From Synergistaceae bacterium (GTDB lineage Bacteria > Synergistota > Synergistia > Synergistales > Synergistaceae), in assembly GCA_031273585.1 (NCBI GenBank), contig JAISRP010000107.1, positions 1-12,828 on the forward strand: 12,828 nt of DNA. Reading direction: 5' to 3'. Under the pieces are notes generated by a model that ran no database searches, had not been told where the DNA came from, and saw only the letters and a list, made by a program, of their open reading frames with translations. Positions 6,256-12,828 of this stretch are shown here, piece by piece (position 1 is the stretch's first letter; every line of letters begins with the position of its first letter). The translations under genes and the position numbers were made by a program.

Positions 6256-7547
6256 AGAGTCTTCGCCCCCATTCTGGTGAAGCCGAGTTCGCAGGTGGCG
6301 CCGGTTATGGCCTGCAGCTCGACCTCGATGGAACCGTCCGCCCGGAGGGAACCGCTGAAGCCGCCGGCGATGACGTCTACGTAATCCGTGTAACCGATGA
6401 CCCGGTCCATCTTCGGAAGCTCGACGATCATGTTCGCGTTGCCGCACGAGACGACCGCGTCCGCCTCCTTAGTCGCGTCGGCTAATGACTGACTCGCCCC
6501 ATCCCTGCCCGCGTACTCGTCAGTGATGAGAACCGTCCTTATGCCGGCTATCTCCGCCCTGTGACAGTTCATGATGAGATCCGCGTCGGGATTGCCGAAG
6601 CCCTCCTCGCTGATCACGAGCCCCTCTATGCCGAGTATCCGCGCCAGTTTGACGGCGTAGGCCGAGCTGCGGCGTTTGTCGATTAACGTCACGTTCTCGT
6701 TCGAGATGATCACGCCCACAAAGTTCAGGTCCACCCCGTGACGGGCGTACAGGGCACTGATCACTGGGTTGTTCTGGTGCGTGAACGTGCTGTTCTTGTC
6801 GCAGGACGAGACGCAGTTCCCTGACACGATCGCCCCGTCCATCGTCTCGTTGGGGTGAATTATGGTCGCGATCAGCCGCTTCGCGTCCAGGCCGTACACA
6901 TAGGTGTCGTGCAGCAGCCCCTGAGTCTGAAGCTGGTAGAGGTACGCCACCCTCGGCAGCTTCGGATACGCGCTCAGCAGCTCCGGCACGGACGGGAGCT
7001 CGAATGTCTCGACCCTGTCCGCGGCCGCTCCGGACTCGTGAGCGCTCCTGGCTAGGTACAGGGCCGCCTTCAGCCCGGCCAGCCTGCACGCCTGCTCGTA
7101 CTCGTAGATCTCGATTCCATCGACGGGGCGGAAGATCAGCACCAGGTTGAACGTGACCGAGTACGGCGTGTACTCGGCCCCGACCCCGGACATGTCTATT
7201 ATGCCCTCCTGGAAGCCGACGATCTTACCGCAAGTCACGACGGCAGCCCCGTCGAGCACAAACGTCTTTCCCTGACCTACGGTCTCCACATCCCCGATCA
7301 TGCCGGGGAAGACCTCTCCGTCCCCCTCTATCTTGCAGCGAGGCTCCACCACGTCCTTGACCGGGACTATTCTCACCCTGTCGCCCGGCGAGGCCAGATC
7401 GGCATCCACGCCGGCGAACCTTCCGTCCTCACGGATGAGCGCCAGCAGTTCGTCCCTGTTCACCTGGAGGACGCCGTCCCCCGCAAGCGCAGTCGCGGAC
7501 CCCCATCGTATTCCCTTTACGCGCGCCCTATGAAGTTCCAGTCTCAT
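6252..7547 (-). CDS. grdE: Glycine reductase complex component B, proprotein GrdE
   Basis: A 431-residue proprotein of the usual GrdE length. It is cleaved between Asn and Cys in SGNCVSSCDKN (N244/C245); the new N-terminal Cys becomes a pyruvoyl group that activates glycine, giving the two non-selenium subunits of protein B. Conserved blocks include VFPGMIGDVETVG (79-91), KIVGFQEGIIDMSG (108-121), LQTQGLLHDTYVYGLDAKR (206-224), ISEEGFGNPDADLIMNC and ITDEYAGRDGASQSLAD. The C-terminus is near-canonical (EVELQAITGATCELGF). The start is the ATG at 7547, with AGGAGG (7554-7559) six nt upstream. It follows grdX by 13 nt and overlaps grdB by 4 nt (ATGA), as expected for subunits of one complex. The GrdG and GrdI paralogues act on sarcosine and betaine; resemblance and context favour glycine. 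Confidence 0.95.
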   Translation of the reverse strand: MRLELHRARVKGIRWGSATALAGDGVLQVNRDELLALIREDGRFAGVDADLASPGDRVRIVPVKDVVEPRCKIEGDGEVFPGMIGDVETVGQGKTFVLDGAAVVTCGKIVGFQEGIIDMSGVGAEYTPYSVTFNLVLIFRPVDGIEIYEYEQACRLAGLKAALYLARSAHESGAAADRVETFELPSVPELLSAYPKLPRVAYLYQLQTQGLLHDTYVYGLDAKRLIATIIHPNETMDGAIVSGNCVSSCDKNSTFTHQNNPVISALYARHGVDLNFVGVIISNENVTLIDKRRSSAYAVKLARILGIEGLVISEEGFGNPDADLIMNCHRAEIAGIRTVLITDEYAGRDGASQSLADATKEADAVVSCGNANMIVELPKMDRVIGYTDYVDVIAGGFSGSLRADGSIEVELQAITGATCELGFTRMGAKTL

Positions 7548-7560
7548 GGCCTTCCTCCTT

Positions 7561-7977
7561 TCAACTTATTACCGGGGCCCAAAGGCAGTACCTATTCAAG
7601 GCATCCCGCATAAGCTCGCAGTCCAACTTCGCGAAGTCGCGCCTGGCGGCCTCGCCGGACTCTCCCCCGTAATTTTTTGCCATCCCGGCCCGGCAGCTCT
7701 CCAACGCGGCCTCTAGCATGGAAAACGACTCCATGTCCACGGACCGATCCCCCCCGGACGGAGACTCAAGGAGCAGGGTCCGGTAGGGGTGCCGCATGGG
7801 GTTGAAGTTGCCGTACAGCGGGTGGGCCAGAAACCGCCACCCGCCGTGAACCAGGTCGCGAGCCCTCTTGAAAACACCCCACGGACCGCCGTCCACGTAC
7901 TCGAAGCCATCCCGCCCCGGTCCCCAGTCGGGGTTATTCGTGACACATATCACATGCGAGGCCGTTTTTTGAATCAT
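7561..7977 (-). CDS. grdX: GrdX family protein
   Basis: A 138-residue protein found with glycine/betaine/sarcosine reductase operons; its biochemical role is not established. GrdX-like features are the short N-terminal strand with TNNP (HVICVTNNP), the FEYVDGG segment, RDLVHGGWRFLAHPLYGNF and NPMRHPYRTLLL, followed by a helical C-terminal half. No signal peptide or membrane segment is seen, so it is probably cytosolic. The start is the ATG at 7977, with GAGG eight nt upstream. It lies 16 nt after grdD and 13 nt before grdE, inside the operon. In several clostridial operons that I recall, grdX stands near the front, so its position between the component C and component B genes is notable. Confidence 0.82.
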   Translation of the reverse strand: MIQKTASHVICVTNNPDWGPGRDGFEYVDGGPWGVFKRARDLVHGGWRFLAHPLYGNFNPMRHPYRTLLLESPSGGDRSVDMESFSMLEAALESCRAGMAKNYGGESGEAARRDFAKLDCELMRDALNRYCLWAPVIS

Positions 7978-7993
7978 CCTAGACGCCTCAAAT

Positions 7994-9187
7994 CTACAGA
8001 TAACCCGCGGATTTCAATATCTCCACCGCCGCGTCGTGAGAGCGTCCCGGGACCTTCACAACCGGCCCGGTGCAGCCCATCGACGCCTCGGCGTAGACGC
8101 CCTTCTCCCACAGGGCGCTTGCGGCCGCCTCGATCTCGAGGACGTCGACCCCGTGTATCTCCGCCTCCGTCGGCTCGGCCGGCGGCGGGACGACCTCGGA
8201 CGGGCCGGCACTTGACGCTGCGGCCCTCGATGACGAGAGGATCTCGCCAAGTCCCGAGGCGGCGGCGCTCTCGAACTCGGAGGCCACTTTTTCCGCCAGG
8301 CGTCCGCGAACGACGTCCGCCGTGTACCTCAGCGCGCCAGCAATGACGGGCGCGCCGGAGGCCCTCGATATTATGGACACGACCTTACTCCAGCCCTGAC
8401 CGGTCGACGGTCCGTAACCGTAGCCGGTGGTCTCGTAAGACCCGCCGTTGTTCCACGACGAGAAGAGCTTCATCAGCACGTTGCCGGTCAGGGTGTCAGT
8501 GACGCAGACGTCGACCGCCCCGGCCAGAAGATCGTTGCCGCGGAGCAGCGAGCCCCCGTCCCTGCGAACGCTCTCCCCGAAATTTATCGCGTATCCCCTG
8601 TCGCTCAGGGAGCGCAGTATCCTGTTCACTGACGAGGCGCCGTCCACGTTGAGGATGCCCACCTGGGGCTCCTGGATTCCGATGGATTTTGCGACCGCGA
8701 TGCCGCATATTGCGTTTCGCACCATCGCCTCGACCCGGTCCGAGGACATCCCTCCGGTTGACGAGGCAATCAGCATCTCTCGCCCCCGAAGCGGCGTCAC
8801 AACCCTGCCGATCGTGGCCGTGCCAAGCGGGAAGGGATAGTGCATGGCCACCGCGCCCGAGACGGCTCCCCCATCGAGGGCGTCCTCCAGGGCATGGCTC
8901 ACGTCGGATTCGCAGTCCGGCGTCTCTATCCATCGCAAACCGGCGCTCCCGATTTTTTTCGGGCCGATCATCACCACCTCGATCGACCTGTCCTGACGCA
9001 TCGCCTCCAACGCGCCCAAGAGCAGCTCCCCCTGGCCCGAGTCGTCCCCGCGGACATGCTCGCTGCCGACCGACATGAGGCCTATCCTCTGGGGAGCCCC
9101 CCCCCTGCCGCTCCTCAGGTCCTCCACTATCTCGCCCAGGACCTCCCCTATCAGCGATCTGTCGATTCCACTCGCAAAGTCGGTCAT
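7994..9187 (-). CDS. grdD: Glycine reductase complex component C, subunit GrdD (acetyl phosphate-forming)
   Basis: About 397 residues. GrdD is the PlsX-like subunit of protein C. A conserved Cys near its C-terminus (Cys359 in Eubacterium acidaminophilum, from the literature as I recall it) carries the acetyl thioester that phosphate attacks to give acetyl phosphate. Here MGCTGPVVKVPG near the C-terminus, with Cys 26 residues from the end, is the matching site. Other blocks are RIGLMSVGSEHV, VVMIGPKKIG, MHYPFPLGTATIGRVVTP and DTLTGNVLMKLFSSWNNGGS. A Ser/Ala/Pro-rich linker precedes the Cys-containing end. The start is taken as the ATG at 9187, ten nt after AGGA. A GTG at 9196 overlaps the grdC stop (GTGA) but its ribosome-binding site would be only 2 nt away. 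It is tightly coupled to grdC. Confidence 0.92.
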   Translation of the reverse strand: MTDFASGIDRSLIGEVLGEIVEDLRSGRGGAPQRIGLMSVGSEHVRGDDSGQGELLLGALEAMRQDRSIEVVMIGPKKIGSAGLRWIETPDCESDVSHALEDALDGGAVSGAVAMHYPFPLGTATIGRVVTPLRGREMLIASSTGGMSSDRVEAMVRNAICGIAVAKSIGIQEPQVGILNVDGASSVNRILRSLSDRGYAINFGESVRRDGGSLLRGNDLLAGAVDVCVTDTLTGNVLMKLFSSWNNGGSYETTGYGYGPSTGQGWSKVVSIISRASGAPVIAGALRYTADVVRGRLAEKVASEFESAAASGLGEILSSSRAAASSAGPSEVVPPPAEPTEAEIHGVDVLEIEAAASALWEKGVYAEASMGCTGPVVKVPGRSHDAAVEILKSAGYL

Positions 9188-9192
9188 GGAGG

Positions 9193-10734
9193 TCACTTCC
9201 TGAGCGAGAGAGCGAGCTCCGAGAGGGCATCGAGCACTGCCGCCTTCACGTCCTCCCTCGTCATCGACGAGCCCCCGGACGCGCCCGAAACTGCCCCTTC
9301 GGGCTTCTCCACGATGAACGAGAGCCCGTCGGCCAGGTTCGTGAGCCTTCCGAGGAAGAGGCTGCCCTTGCCTATTATCATCGCCCTCGTCATCTCTCCG
9401 GCCCTGATAGCGTCCGCCGCGTGCCCCAGAAACGGCACGCCGGACGGGATGTGTCCCTGGGTGTGCGCGAAGCCGGGCAGCCCATGCTCGAGGATGAAAC
9501 CCTGAATGCCGGATTTTTCGAGCTGCTTTTTCATCACAGCCAGGGCCGCTATCATCTTGTAGTTGGACTCGGGGACGTTGCCGGCCCCGGCGGGCATGGT
9601 TATCTCAGGTATGTGCAGCTCAGGGGCGTACTTGTCTATGTCGGCGAAACCGAGCCCTATCTTCTGAAGCGGCTCGTAAACGAGAGCGGTCGTGATCGCC
9701 TGCGGCGACGAACCCGCTCCCACAGTGTGAGACCCCACCGCGTCGAGGCGAATCTCGGGATTCACCCCGTCCTGGGGGACTATGAGCGCCGCGAAATTGC
9801 CGAGGCAGTTCTCGAGCGCCGGCAGGTCCTTGCGGACGTGGTCGCGCGAGTTCATGAAGAGCTTCTGCAGGGAGCCACCAGCGACGACCGCAACATTCTT
9901 TCTGACGCCCGCCGCGACGAGGGATGACGCCAGAATTATCGCGTCGACCGGGGCCGCGCAAAATCCCCTCACGTCGCACCCTGTCGAGTTCACGCACCCT
10001 GCAATCTCCGCCACCGCCTTCGCCATGTTGCCGCCGCCGCGCTGGTTGACGTCGCCCACGGCCTCCTCGGAGCACTCTATGACAAATTCGATGTCCTCCG
10101 GAGCCGCGCCCGAGTTCTTGATCAGGTGGAGCAACGACAGGACGCCGCCGGCCTTGCAGACCAGGTTTTCGAGCAGCACGTGGGCCGACAGGTTGTGGTC
10201 GATGTCGTGCCCCTTGCGACAGCAGCCGATGACGCGCCCCCCAAAGTACAGGGGCAGCGCCCCCGCGCCGTCCGTCTCCGCGGATATCTCGCCAGCGTCG
10301 TGCCCGGCCTCGAGGCGGTTCAACTGCCCGCCGCCGAGCAGCGGATGCCGCTCGAGCTTCGACCGGACGGACTCGGCGAATGTCCTCTCGAGCCAGATGA
10401 GGTCGAACACGTCGCAGATGTCCATCAGACCGATAAACTCGTCCTCCGGCATGATCTCGCCGTATCTGCCGTACCGCGTCCCGCCCCTCAGATTTTCGTA
10501 CCACGGCTGCCCGCAGGCCTCAAGCTCCTTGATGGTCATAGAGCCGGTGAAGACGAGGTTTGGCGGATAGCCCGACGCCTCGGCGAAGCTCTGCGCCGCC
10601 CCAGGCAGCTTCTTCAGAAATTCGGACTCCCCATGTTCCACCCGCTCCGTGTACGGGGTGTTGCCATACCAGTAGCCAAGCTCTGATGCATAACCCAAAC
10701 AGTATGCGGTGCCCTTGACAGCCGCACGAGTCAT
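9193..10734 (-). CDS. grdC: Glycine reductase complex component C, subunit GrdC
   Basis: A 513-residue protein of the ketoacyl-synthase-III-like fold, the larger subunit of protein C. It takes over the acetyl/ketene-level intermediate from GrdA and works with GrdD to release acetyl phosphate. Visible features are the N-terminal KGTAYCLGYASELGYWYGN, the long central glycine-rich part (VVAGGSLQKLFMNSRDHV), and DVRGFCAAPVDAI, where Asp254 and Cys259 are placed like the nucleophile region of FabH. C-terminal blocks include SHTVGAGSSPQAITTALVY, LEHGLPGFAHTQGHIPSGVP and IGKGSLFLGRLTNLADG. The start is the ATG at 10734, with GGGGGA (10741-10746) six nt upstream; an in-frame TTG at 10752 has nothing better. 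It is separated from grdA by about 110 nt holding a strong hairpin, and is nearly fused to grdD. Confidence 0.93.
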   Translation of the reverse strand: MTRAAVKGTAYCLGYASELGYWYGNTPYTERVEHGESEFLKKLPGAAQSFAEASGYPPNLVFTGSMTIKELEACGQPWYENLRGGTRYGRYGEIMPEDEFIGLMDICDVFDLIWLERTFAESVRSKLERHPLLGGGQLNRLEAGHDAGEISAETDGAGALPLYFGGRVIGCCRKGHDIDHNLSAHVLLENLVCKAGGVLSLLHLIKNSGAAPEDIEFVIECSEEAVGDVNQRGGGNMAKAVAEIAGCVNSTGCDVRGFCAAPVDAIILASSLVAAGVRKNVAVVAGGSLQKLFMNSRDHVRKDLPALENCLGNFAALIVPQDGVNPEIRLDAVGSHTVGAGSSPQAITTALVYEPLQKIGLGFADIDKYAPELHIPEITMPAGAGNVPESNYKMIAALAVMKKQLEKSGIQGFILEHGLPGFAHTQGHIPSGVPFLGHAADAIRAGEMTRAMIIGKGSLFLGRLTNLADGLSFIVEKPEGAVSGASGGSSMTREDVKAAVLDALSELALSLRK

Positions 10735-10785
10735 TAGATCTCCCCCTAACAAACCCCGAAACCAAACGAGCCGCGGCTGCCCCAG

Positions 10786-10826
10786 CCCCGCGCCACGCCG
10801 ACATATCAGAACCGGCTGGCGCGGGG
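10786..10826 (-). terminator. Intercistronic hairpin between grdA and grdC (attenuator or mRNA-processing element)
   Basis: CCCCGCGCCA (10786-10795) pairs perfectly with TGGCGCGGGG (10817-10826). GCCG (10797-10800) continues the stem with CGGC (10813-10816) past one bulged base, leaving a 12-nt loop. On the minus strand it is followed by a G-rich segment with a second small palindrome (10769-10778) and only scattered T's, so it is not a textbook terminator. It would let grdA (and trxA) mRNA exceed grdC mRNA by attenuation, or by protecting a processed 3' end. Confidence 0.55.
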
Positions 10827-10844
10827 AGGGCCCACGGCTTCCTT

Positions 10845-11321
10845 CTATAGCTTACACAAGCTGTTTTCCTCTCGCATCTTAGCCACCGCCGACGCAAGCG
10901 CCTCAGTGTCGAGGACCATCTCCATCATGCTGACCTGCTCATCCCATGCCGCAGCGTCAGCCTCAGCCTTTATCTCCTCGTCGAATATGTGATACACAGG
11001 GAGTCCCAACGAGACTCCGCCCAATGGACCTGCATATGTCGGATCGCCTACCGTTACCGTCTCGGCGTACAACTCGGCGCCCTCCGCATCGGAGGAGCCG
11101 AATATCACCACGACGTTGTCGGAGCCAAACTTCTCAGCCGCGTCCTTAACCCGCTGCTGATTCTGCAGATCCATCGCCCCTGCCGCGGTTCAGACAAAAC
11201 ACTCCGTGGCGGAGAAGATGATGTCGGCGCCGCTGTCCTTGAAGCACGCTTCCATCGCCGGCCCAGGGACTCCGTCCCGTTCGCCCAGCAGAATCAGCTT
11301 CTTTCCCGCGAGCTTGCCCAT
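10845..11321 (-). CDS. grdA: Glycine reductase complex selenoprotein A, GrdA
   Basis: A 158-residue selenoprotein. Its selenol receives the carboxymethyl group from protein B and, with the neighbouring thiol, splits it to the acetyl level for protein C; the resulting selenide-sulfide is reduced by thioredoxin. The start is the ATG at 11321 ([20 protein letters not shown]), with GGGAGG (11330-11335) eight nt upstream. The frame meets TGA at 11190-11192, codon 44, in the family motif [15 protein letters not shown] (Cys41-x-x-Sec44). It resumes in the same frame with [40 protein letters not shown] and [22 protein letters not shown], ending at TAG 10845. Codon 44 is the Sec position known for GrdA. 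It follows trxA by 79 nt and precedes grdC across a hairpin. Automated callers would report two fragments. Confidence 0.97.
11165..11192 (-). promoter_or_regulatory. UGA selenocysteine codon of grdA with weak SECIS candidate
   Basis: TGA at 11190-11192 encodes Sec44. The only stem I can draw close behind it is GCAG (11180-11183) with CTGC (11165-11168) around an 11-nt GA-rich loop. This is much weaker than the grdB hairpin. The codon call is firm; the SECIS fold is not. Confidence 0.4.
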
Positions 11322-11400
11322 TAAATCCACCTCCCGTATTTTATTTTTGCGCATACAGCGCGCGAATCGGTCAACGCGAAGCATGTCAGCGCCCCATCGA

Positions 11401-11718
11401 TCAGAGCAGCTTCTCCGCGTTCTCCTTTATCGCCTCTATTGTGACATCATCCCCGCTTATGCGGCTCGATATCTCCCCTCCCTTGTAAAAGAGGAACGTC
11501 GGCACCCCCATGACCCTCAGAGTCGCGCACAGCCGCCTGTTCTCGGCGACGTTGAGCTTGCCGAACTTCAGCCTGCCCTCATAGCTGGACGCAAGCTCCT
11601 CGACCTGGGGCATGAGAGCAAGACACGGCCCGCACTTGGGGCCCCACAGGTCTACGACGGCCGGCAGCCCGCTCTTCACAATCTCGTCGTCAAAATTCTC
11701 CTTGTTCACCTCAACCAC
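11401..11718 (-). CDS. trxA: Thioredoxin of the glycine reductase operon
   Basis: A 105-residue thioredoxin, the reductant that regenerates GrdA during glycine reduction. The active site is WGPKCGPC, with the redox Cys pair in CGPC but Lys instead of the usual Trp just before the first Cys. It is followed by the normal MPQVEELA helix, the GKLNVAEN strand and the cis-Pro motif [14 protein letters not shown]. The start chosen is the GTG at 11718, eight nt after AGGAGG (11727-11732). The GTG at 11727 is in frame but overlaps that ribosome-binding site. It is the first gene after the glycine riboswitch and lies 79 nt before grdA, so thioredoxin is made together with its client. No thioredoxin reductase gene is in the window. 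Confidence 0.95.
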   Translation of the reverse strand: MVEVNKENFDDEIVKSGLPAVVDLWGPKCGPCLALMPQVEELASSYEGRLKFGKLNVAENRRLCATLRVMGVPTFLFYKGGEISSRISGDDVTIEAIKENAEKLL

Positions 11719-11750
11719 CTTACACACCTCCTTCTTTGGTAATTACCTAT

Positions 11751-11798
11751 AAAAAAAGACACAGCACTAACTGATAAACAGTCAGCTCGCGCTGTGTC
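11751..11798 (-). terminator. Riboswitch-controlled intrinsic terminator
   Basis: On the minus strand GACACAGC (11791-11798) pairs with GCTGTGTC (11758-11765), and an inner CTGACTG/CAGTTAG stem (11779-11785 with 11767-11773, one G-U) closes on a 5-nt loop. Seven T's follow at 11751-11757. The 5' strand overlaps the predicted P1 closing strand of the glycine aptamer. Confidence 0.85.
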
Positions 11799-11903
11799 GC
11801 AGTCTTCACAGTCCGTCCGGCGGCGGTCCTTTCGCCTGAGAGTTTAGGCCCTCTGCGGGCTTTGCCCCTTCGGCTCCTCGTAAATGGAGGTCTCTCTCGC
11901 AAC
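11796..11903 (-). promoter_or_regulatory. Glycine riboswitch, single aptamer (predicted ON switch)
   Basis: Reading the minus strand, the glycine-aptamer landmarks occur in order: GAGAGACC, GCCGAAGGGGCAA, CTCTCAGGCGAAAGGACCG, then GACGGACTG. P1 can form between GTTGC (11899-11903) and GCGAC (11796-11800, one G-U). Three of these five P1 bases are also the start of the terminator's 5' strand, so glycine-stabilised P1 would prevent the terminator and allow trxA-grd transcription (inference; known glycine ON switches work this way). Only one aptamer is seen, whereas the classic form is a tandem pair. A partial second ('ghost') aptamer cannot be judged by eye. Confidence 0.9.
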
Positions 11904-11929
11904 CATCACACGGTATCAAGCTATAACTG

Positions 11930-11957
11930 ATGATAAAACCTTTTACGTTCCCGTCAA
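11930..11957 (-). promoter_or_regulatory. Promoter of the trxA-grd operon
   Basis: TTGACG (-35, 11952-11957) and TATCAT (-10, 11930-11935) are spaced 16 nt apart on the minus strand. Transcription would begin about 20 nt upstream of the riboswitch P1 strand. Confidence 0.55.
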
Positions 11958-12093
11958 GGGGAAAAACCGCCATCCGCACATTTGAGGCTGCGAAAAATAC
12001 GTCATCGAGGGCAGCCTTCCCCCCGCGAGCTCCGAGCATAAAAACATAAAAAAAATATATGACTATCAAGTTAGATCATGTGGCTTGTGGCGA
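11958..12093 (-). other. Intergenic region without a gene
   Basis: No open frame here has a ribosome-binding site or family resemblance. It holds a 7-bp inverted repeat (AGGCTGC 11985-11991 with GCAGCCT 12011-12017, 19-nt loop) and a strongly AT-rich tract at about 12040-12075. Neither can be assigned a role. Confidence 0.5.
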
Positions 12094-12240
12094 GCCGATG
12101 TTTCGGCGACTCTCTACGCGAATCTGACGCGCTGAAAGCACCTCCATGTGCTTAAATCGCTCGACCGACTTCCTGTCGGTCGCAGATTCGCTCCGTACAG
12201 CGCTACGCGCCGGGGACAACGCGTTCGCCGAAACATCGGC
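12094..12240. repeat. Compact nested inverted-repeat element, 147 bp
   Basis: The outer arms GCCGATGTTTCGGCGA (12094-12109) and its exact reverse complement (12225-12240) form a perfect 16-bp stem. Inside, ACGCG (12116-12120) can pair with CGCGT (12220-12224), and GCGAATCTG (12118-12126) with CAGATTCGC (12183-12191). The centre holds two hairpins: AAGCAC/GTGCTT (12136-12153) and CGACCGAC/GTCGGTCG (12162-12182). GCGCTG (12129-12134) also matches CAGCGC (12198-12203). It could be a structured RNA, a MITE-like non-autonomous element, or a dispersed intergenic repeat. I see no target-site duplication next to the outer arms and recognise no known RNA family. Confidence 0.75.
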
Positions 12241-12269
12241 ACTTGAGTCATGCTAATAGTCATAAGGGC

Positions 12270-12299
12270 AAAAACCTCGGGGATGCGTCCCAAACCCCG
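12270..12299 (-). terminator. Possible terminator after the response regulator gene
   Basis: On the minus strand CGGGG (12295-12299) pairs with CCCCG (12278-12282) across a 12-nt loop, which itself contains GGGA/TCCC. A short T5 run (12270-12274) follows. It is modest in strength and lies about 30 nt after the stop. Confidence 0.4.
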
Positions 12300-12330
12300 C
12301 AGTGGAGACTGCACCCCCGGACATTTTTTT

Positions 12331-12828
12331 CTACAGGGCTATGTACCCGTTCCGCAGCGCATATTTTGTGATATCGACCGTGTTCCGGAGGCCCAATTTT
12401 TTCATGATGTTCTGCCTGTGGCAGGCCACGGTGTTGACGCTCAGGAAGAGCTTGTCCGCCACATCCTTGTTGGTCAGGCCGTCGGCCAGGAGGCAGAGCA
12501 CCTCCGTCTCCCTGACGGAGAGGTCGTCCGAATCGCGTTTCTTGGGGTCCAGCAGCGAGGCCAGGAACATCTCGGACAGGATGTCCTTCAGGCAGTCGCT
12601 CACGTACTTATCCCCCCTCGACGCACACAGGACGGCCGAGGCCAGCTCGTCGAACGCGCAGTCCTTCATGAGGAAGGCGGACGCGCCGGCCTTGAAGAGC
12701 TCGTATATGAAGTTTGCGTTCGCGTACATGGAGAGCCCAACTACCTTGACGGACGGCGCCCTGCTCTTCAGAGTCCGCGTGGCCTCGATGCCGTTTATCC
12801 TGGGCATCATTATGTCCATCACCACGAC
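12331..12828 (-). CDS. NarL/LuxR-type two-component response regulator (5' end outside window)
   Basis: The last ~165 residues of a response regulator; the start is cut off by the window edge. The visible part begins just before the phosphoacceptor Asp in VVMDIMMPRINGIEA, so roughly the first 50 residues are missing. It continues with the conserved Ser of GLSMYAN and the Lys of FLMKD, which close the receiver domain. A linker follows, then a LuxR-type helix-turn-helix: LSVRETEVLCLLADGLTNKD, then VADKLFLSVNTVACHRQNIM. It ends in KYALRNGYIAL. It is expected to bind DNA when phosphorylated by a partner histidine kinase that is not in the window. It is separated from the grd promoter by about 370 bp including the nested repeat, so it need not regulate grd. 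Its targets are unknown. Confidence 0.93.
   Translation of the reverse strand, partial: VVVMDIMMPRINGIEATRTLKSRAPSVKVVGLSMYANANFIYELFKAGASAFLMKDCAFDELASAVLCASRGDKYVSDCLKDILSEMFLASLLDPKKRDSDDLSVRETEVLCLLADGLTNKDVADKLFLSVNTVACHRQNIMKKLGLRNTVDITKYALRNGYIAL

Noticed and set aside
5065..6384. A 439-codon open frame on the + strand
   Set aside because: It is antisense to grdB, Arg/His-rich, has no family resemblance and no ribosome-binding support. Its length is an effect of high GC.
11806..12069. A minus-strand open frame of 87 codons
   Set aside because: It runs through the grd promoter and the conserved glycine aptamer, which explain the sequence better.
12094..12240. CRISPR repeat or intrinsic terminator
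   Set aside because: There are no regularly spaced direct repeats, and no T-run follows the outer stem on either strand.
12114..12314. A 66-codon minus-strand open frame in the nested repeat
   Set aside because: It consists mostly of the inverted-repeat element and has no ribosome-binding site.

Overview
The window most likely comes from a bacterium of the phylum Synergistota: an amino-acid-fermenting, selenoprotein-making anaerobe with GC-rich DNA. Three signals support this. The first gene ends in a Synergist-CTERM-type tail (Gly-rich stretch and Cys, hydrophobic segment, basic end). A complete selenocysteine tRNA gene (selC) is present. Most of the right half is a glycine reductase operon in which two genes carry in-frame UGA (selenocysteine) codons. 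The genus cannot be named from the sequence.

Layout. 30-728 (-) encodes a secreted or anchored protein with the Synergist-CTERM tail. It is divergent from 927-1523 (+), a RibU-type riboflavin transporter S component. 1613-2353 (-) is a zinc-binding sirtuin. selC (2568-2664, +) is transcribed away from the sirtuin from a promoter preceded by a perfect 16-bp tandem repeat. 2703-4416 (-) is a compact three-gene cluster: a coiled-coil protein with a PD-(D/E)XK-like nuclease signature, a membrane-anchored coiled-coil protein resembling the N-terminus of RmuC, and a DmrB/AfpA-like flavoprotein. 4612-4805 (-) is the remnant of an IS1-family transposase.

The main system runs leftward from about 11957 to 4869: promoter, single-aptamer glycine riboswitch with an overlapping terminator, then trxA-grdA-(hairpin)-grdC-grdD-grdX-grdE-grdB, ending at a strong hairpin. 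GrdE/GrdB (pyruvoyl plus selenocysteine) activate glycine. GrdA (Cys-x-x-Sec) accepts the carboxymethyl group and yields a protein-bound ketene equivalent. GrdC/GrdD release acetyl phosphate, and thioredoxin re-reduces GrdA. The leader appears built to switch expression on when glycine is available. The open frames of grdA and grdB both resume after the UGA in the same frame with family-typical residues, so they are intact selenoprotein genes and should not be called pseudogenes or split genes.

Right of the operon, 11958-12330 has no convincing gene. It contains an AT-rich tract and a compact nested inverted-repeat element (12094-12240), the least explained structure here. The window ends inside a NarL/LuxR-type response regulator (12331-12828, -).

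All calls rest on reading the sequence and remembered family signatures; no database search or folding program was run.
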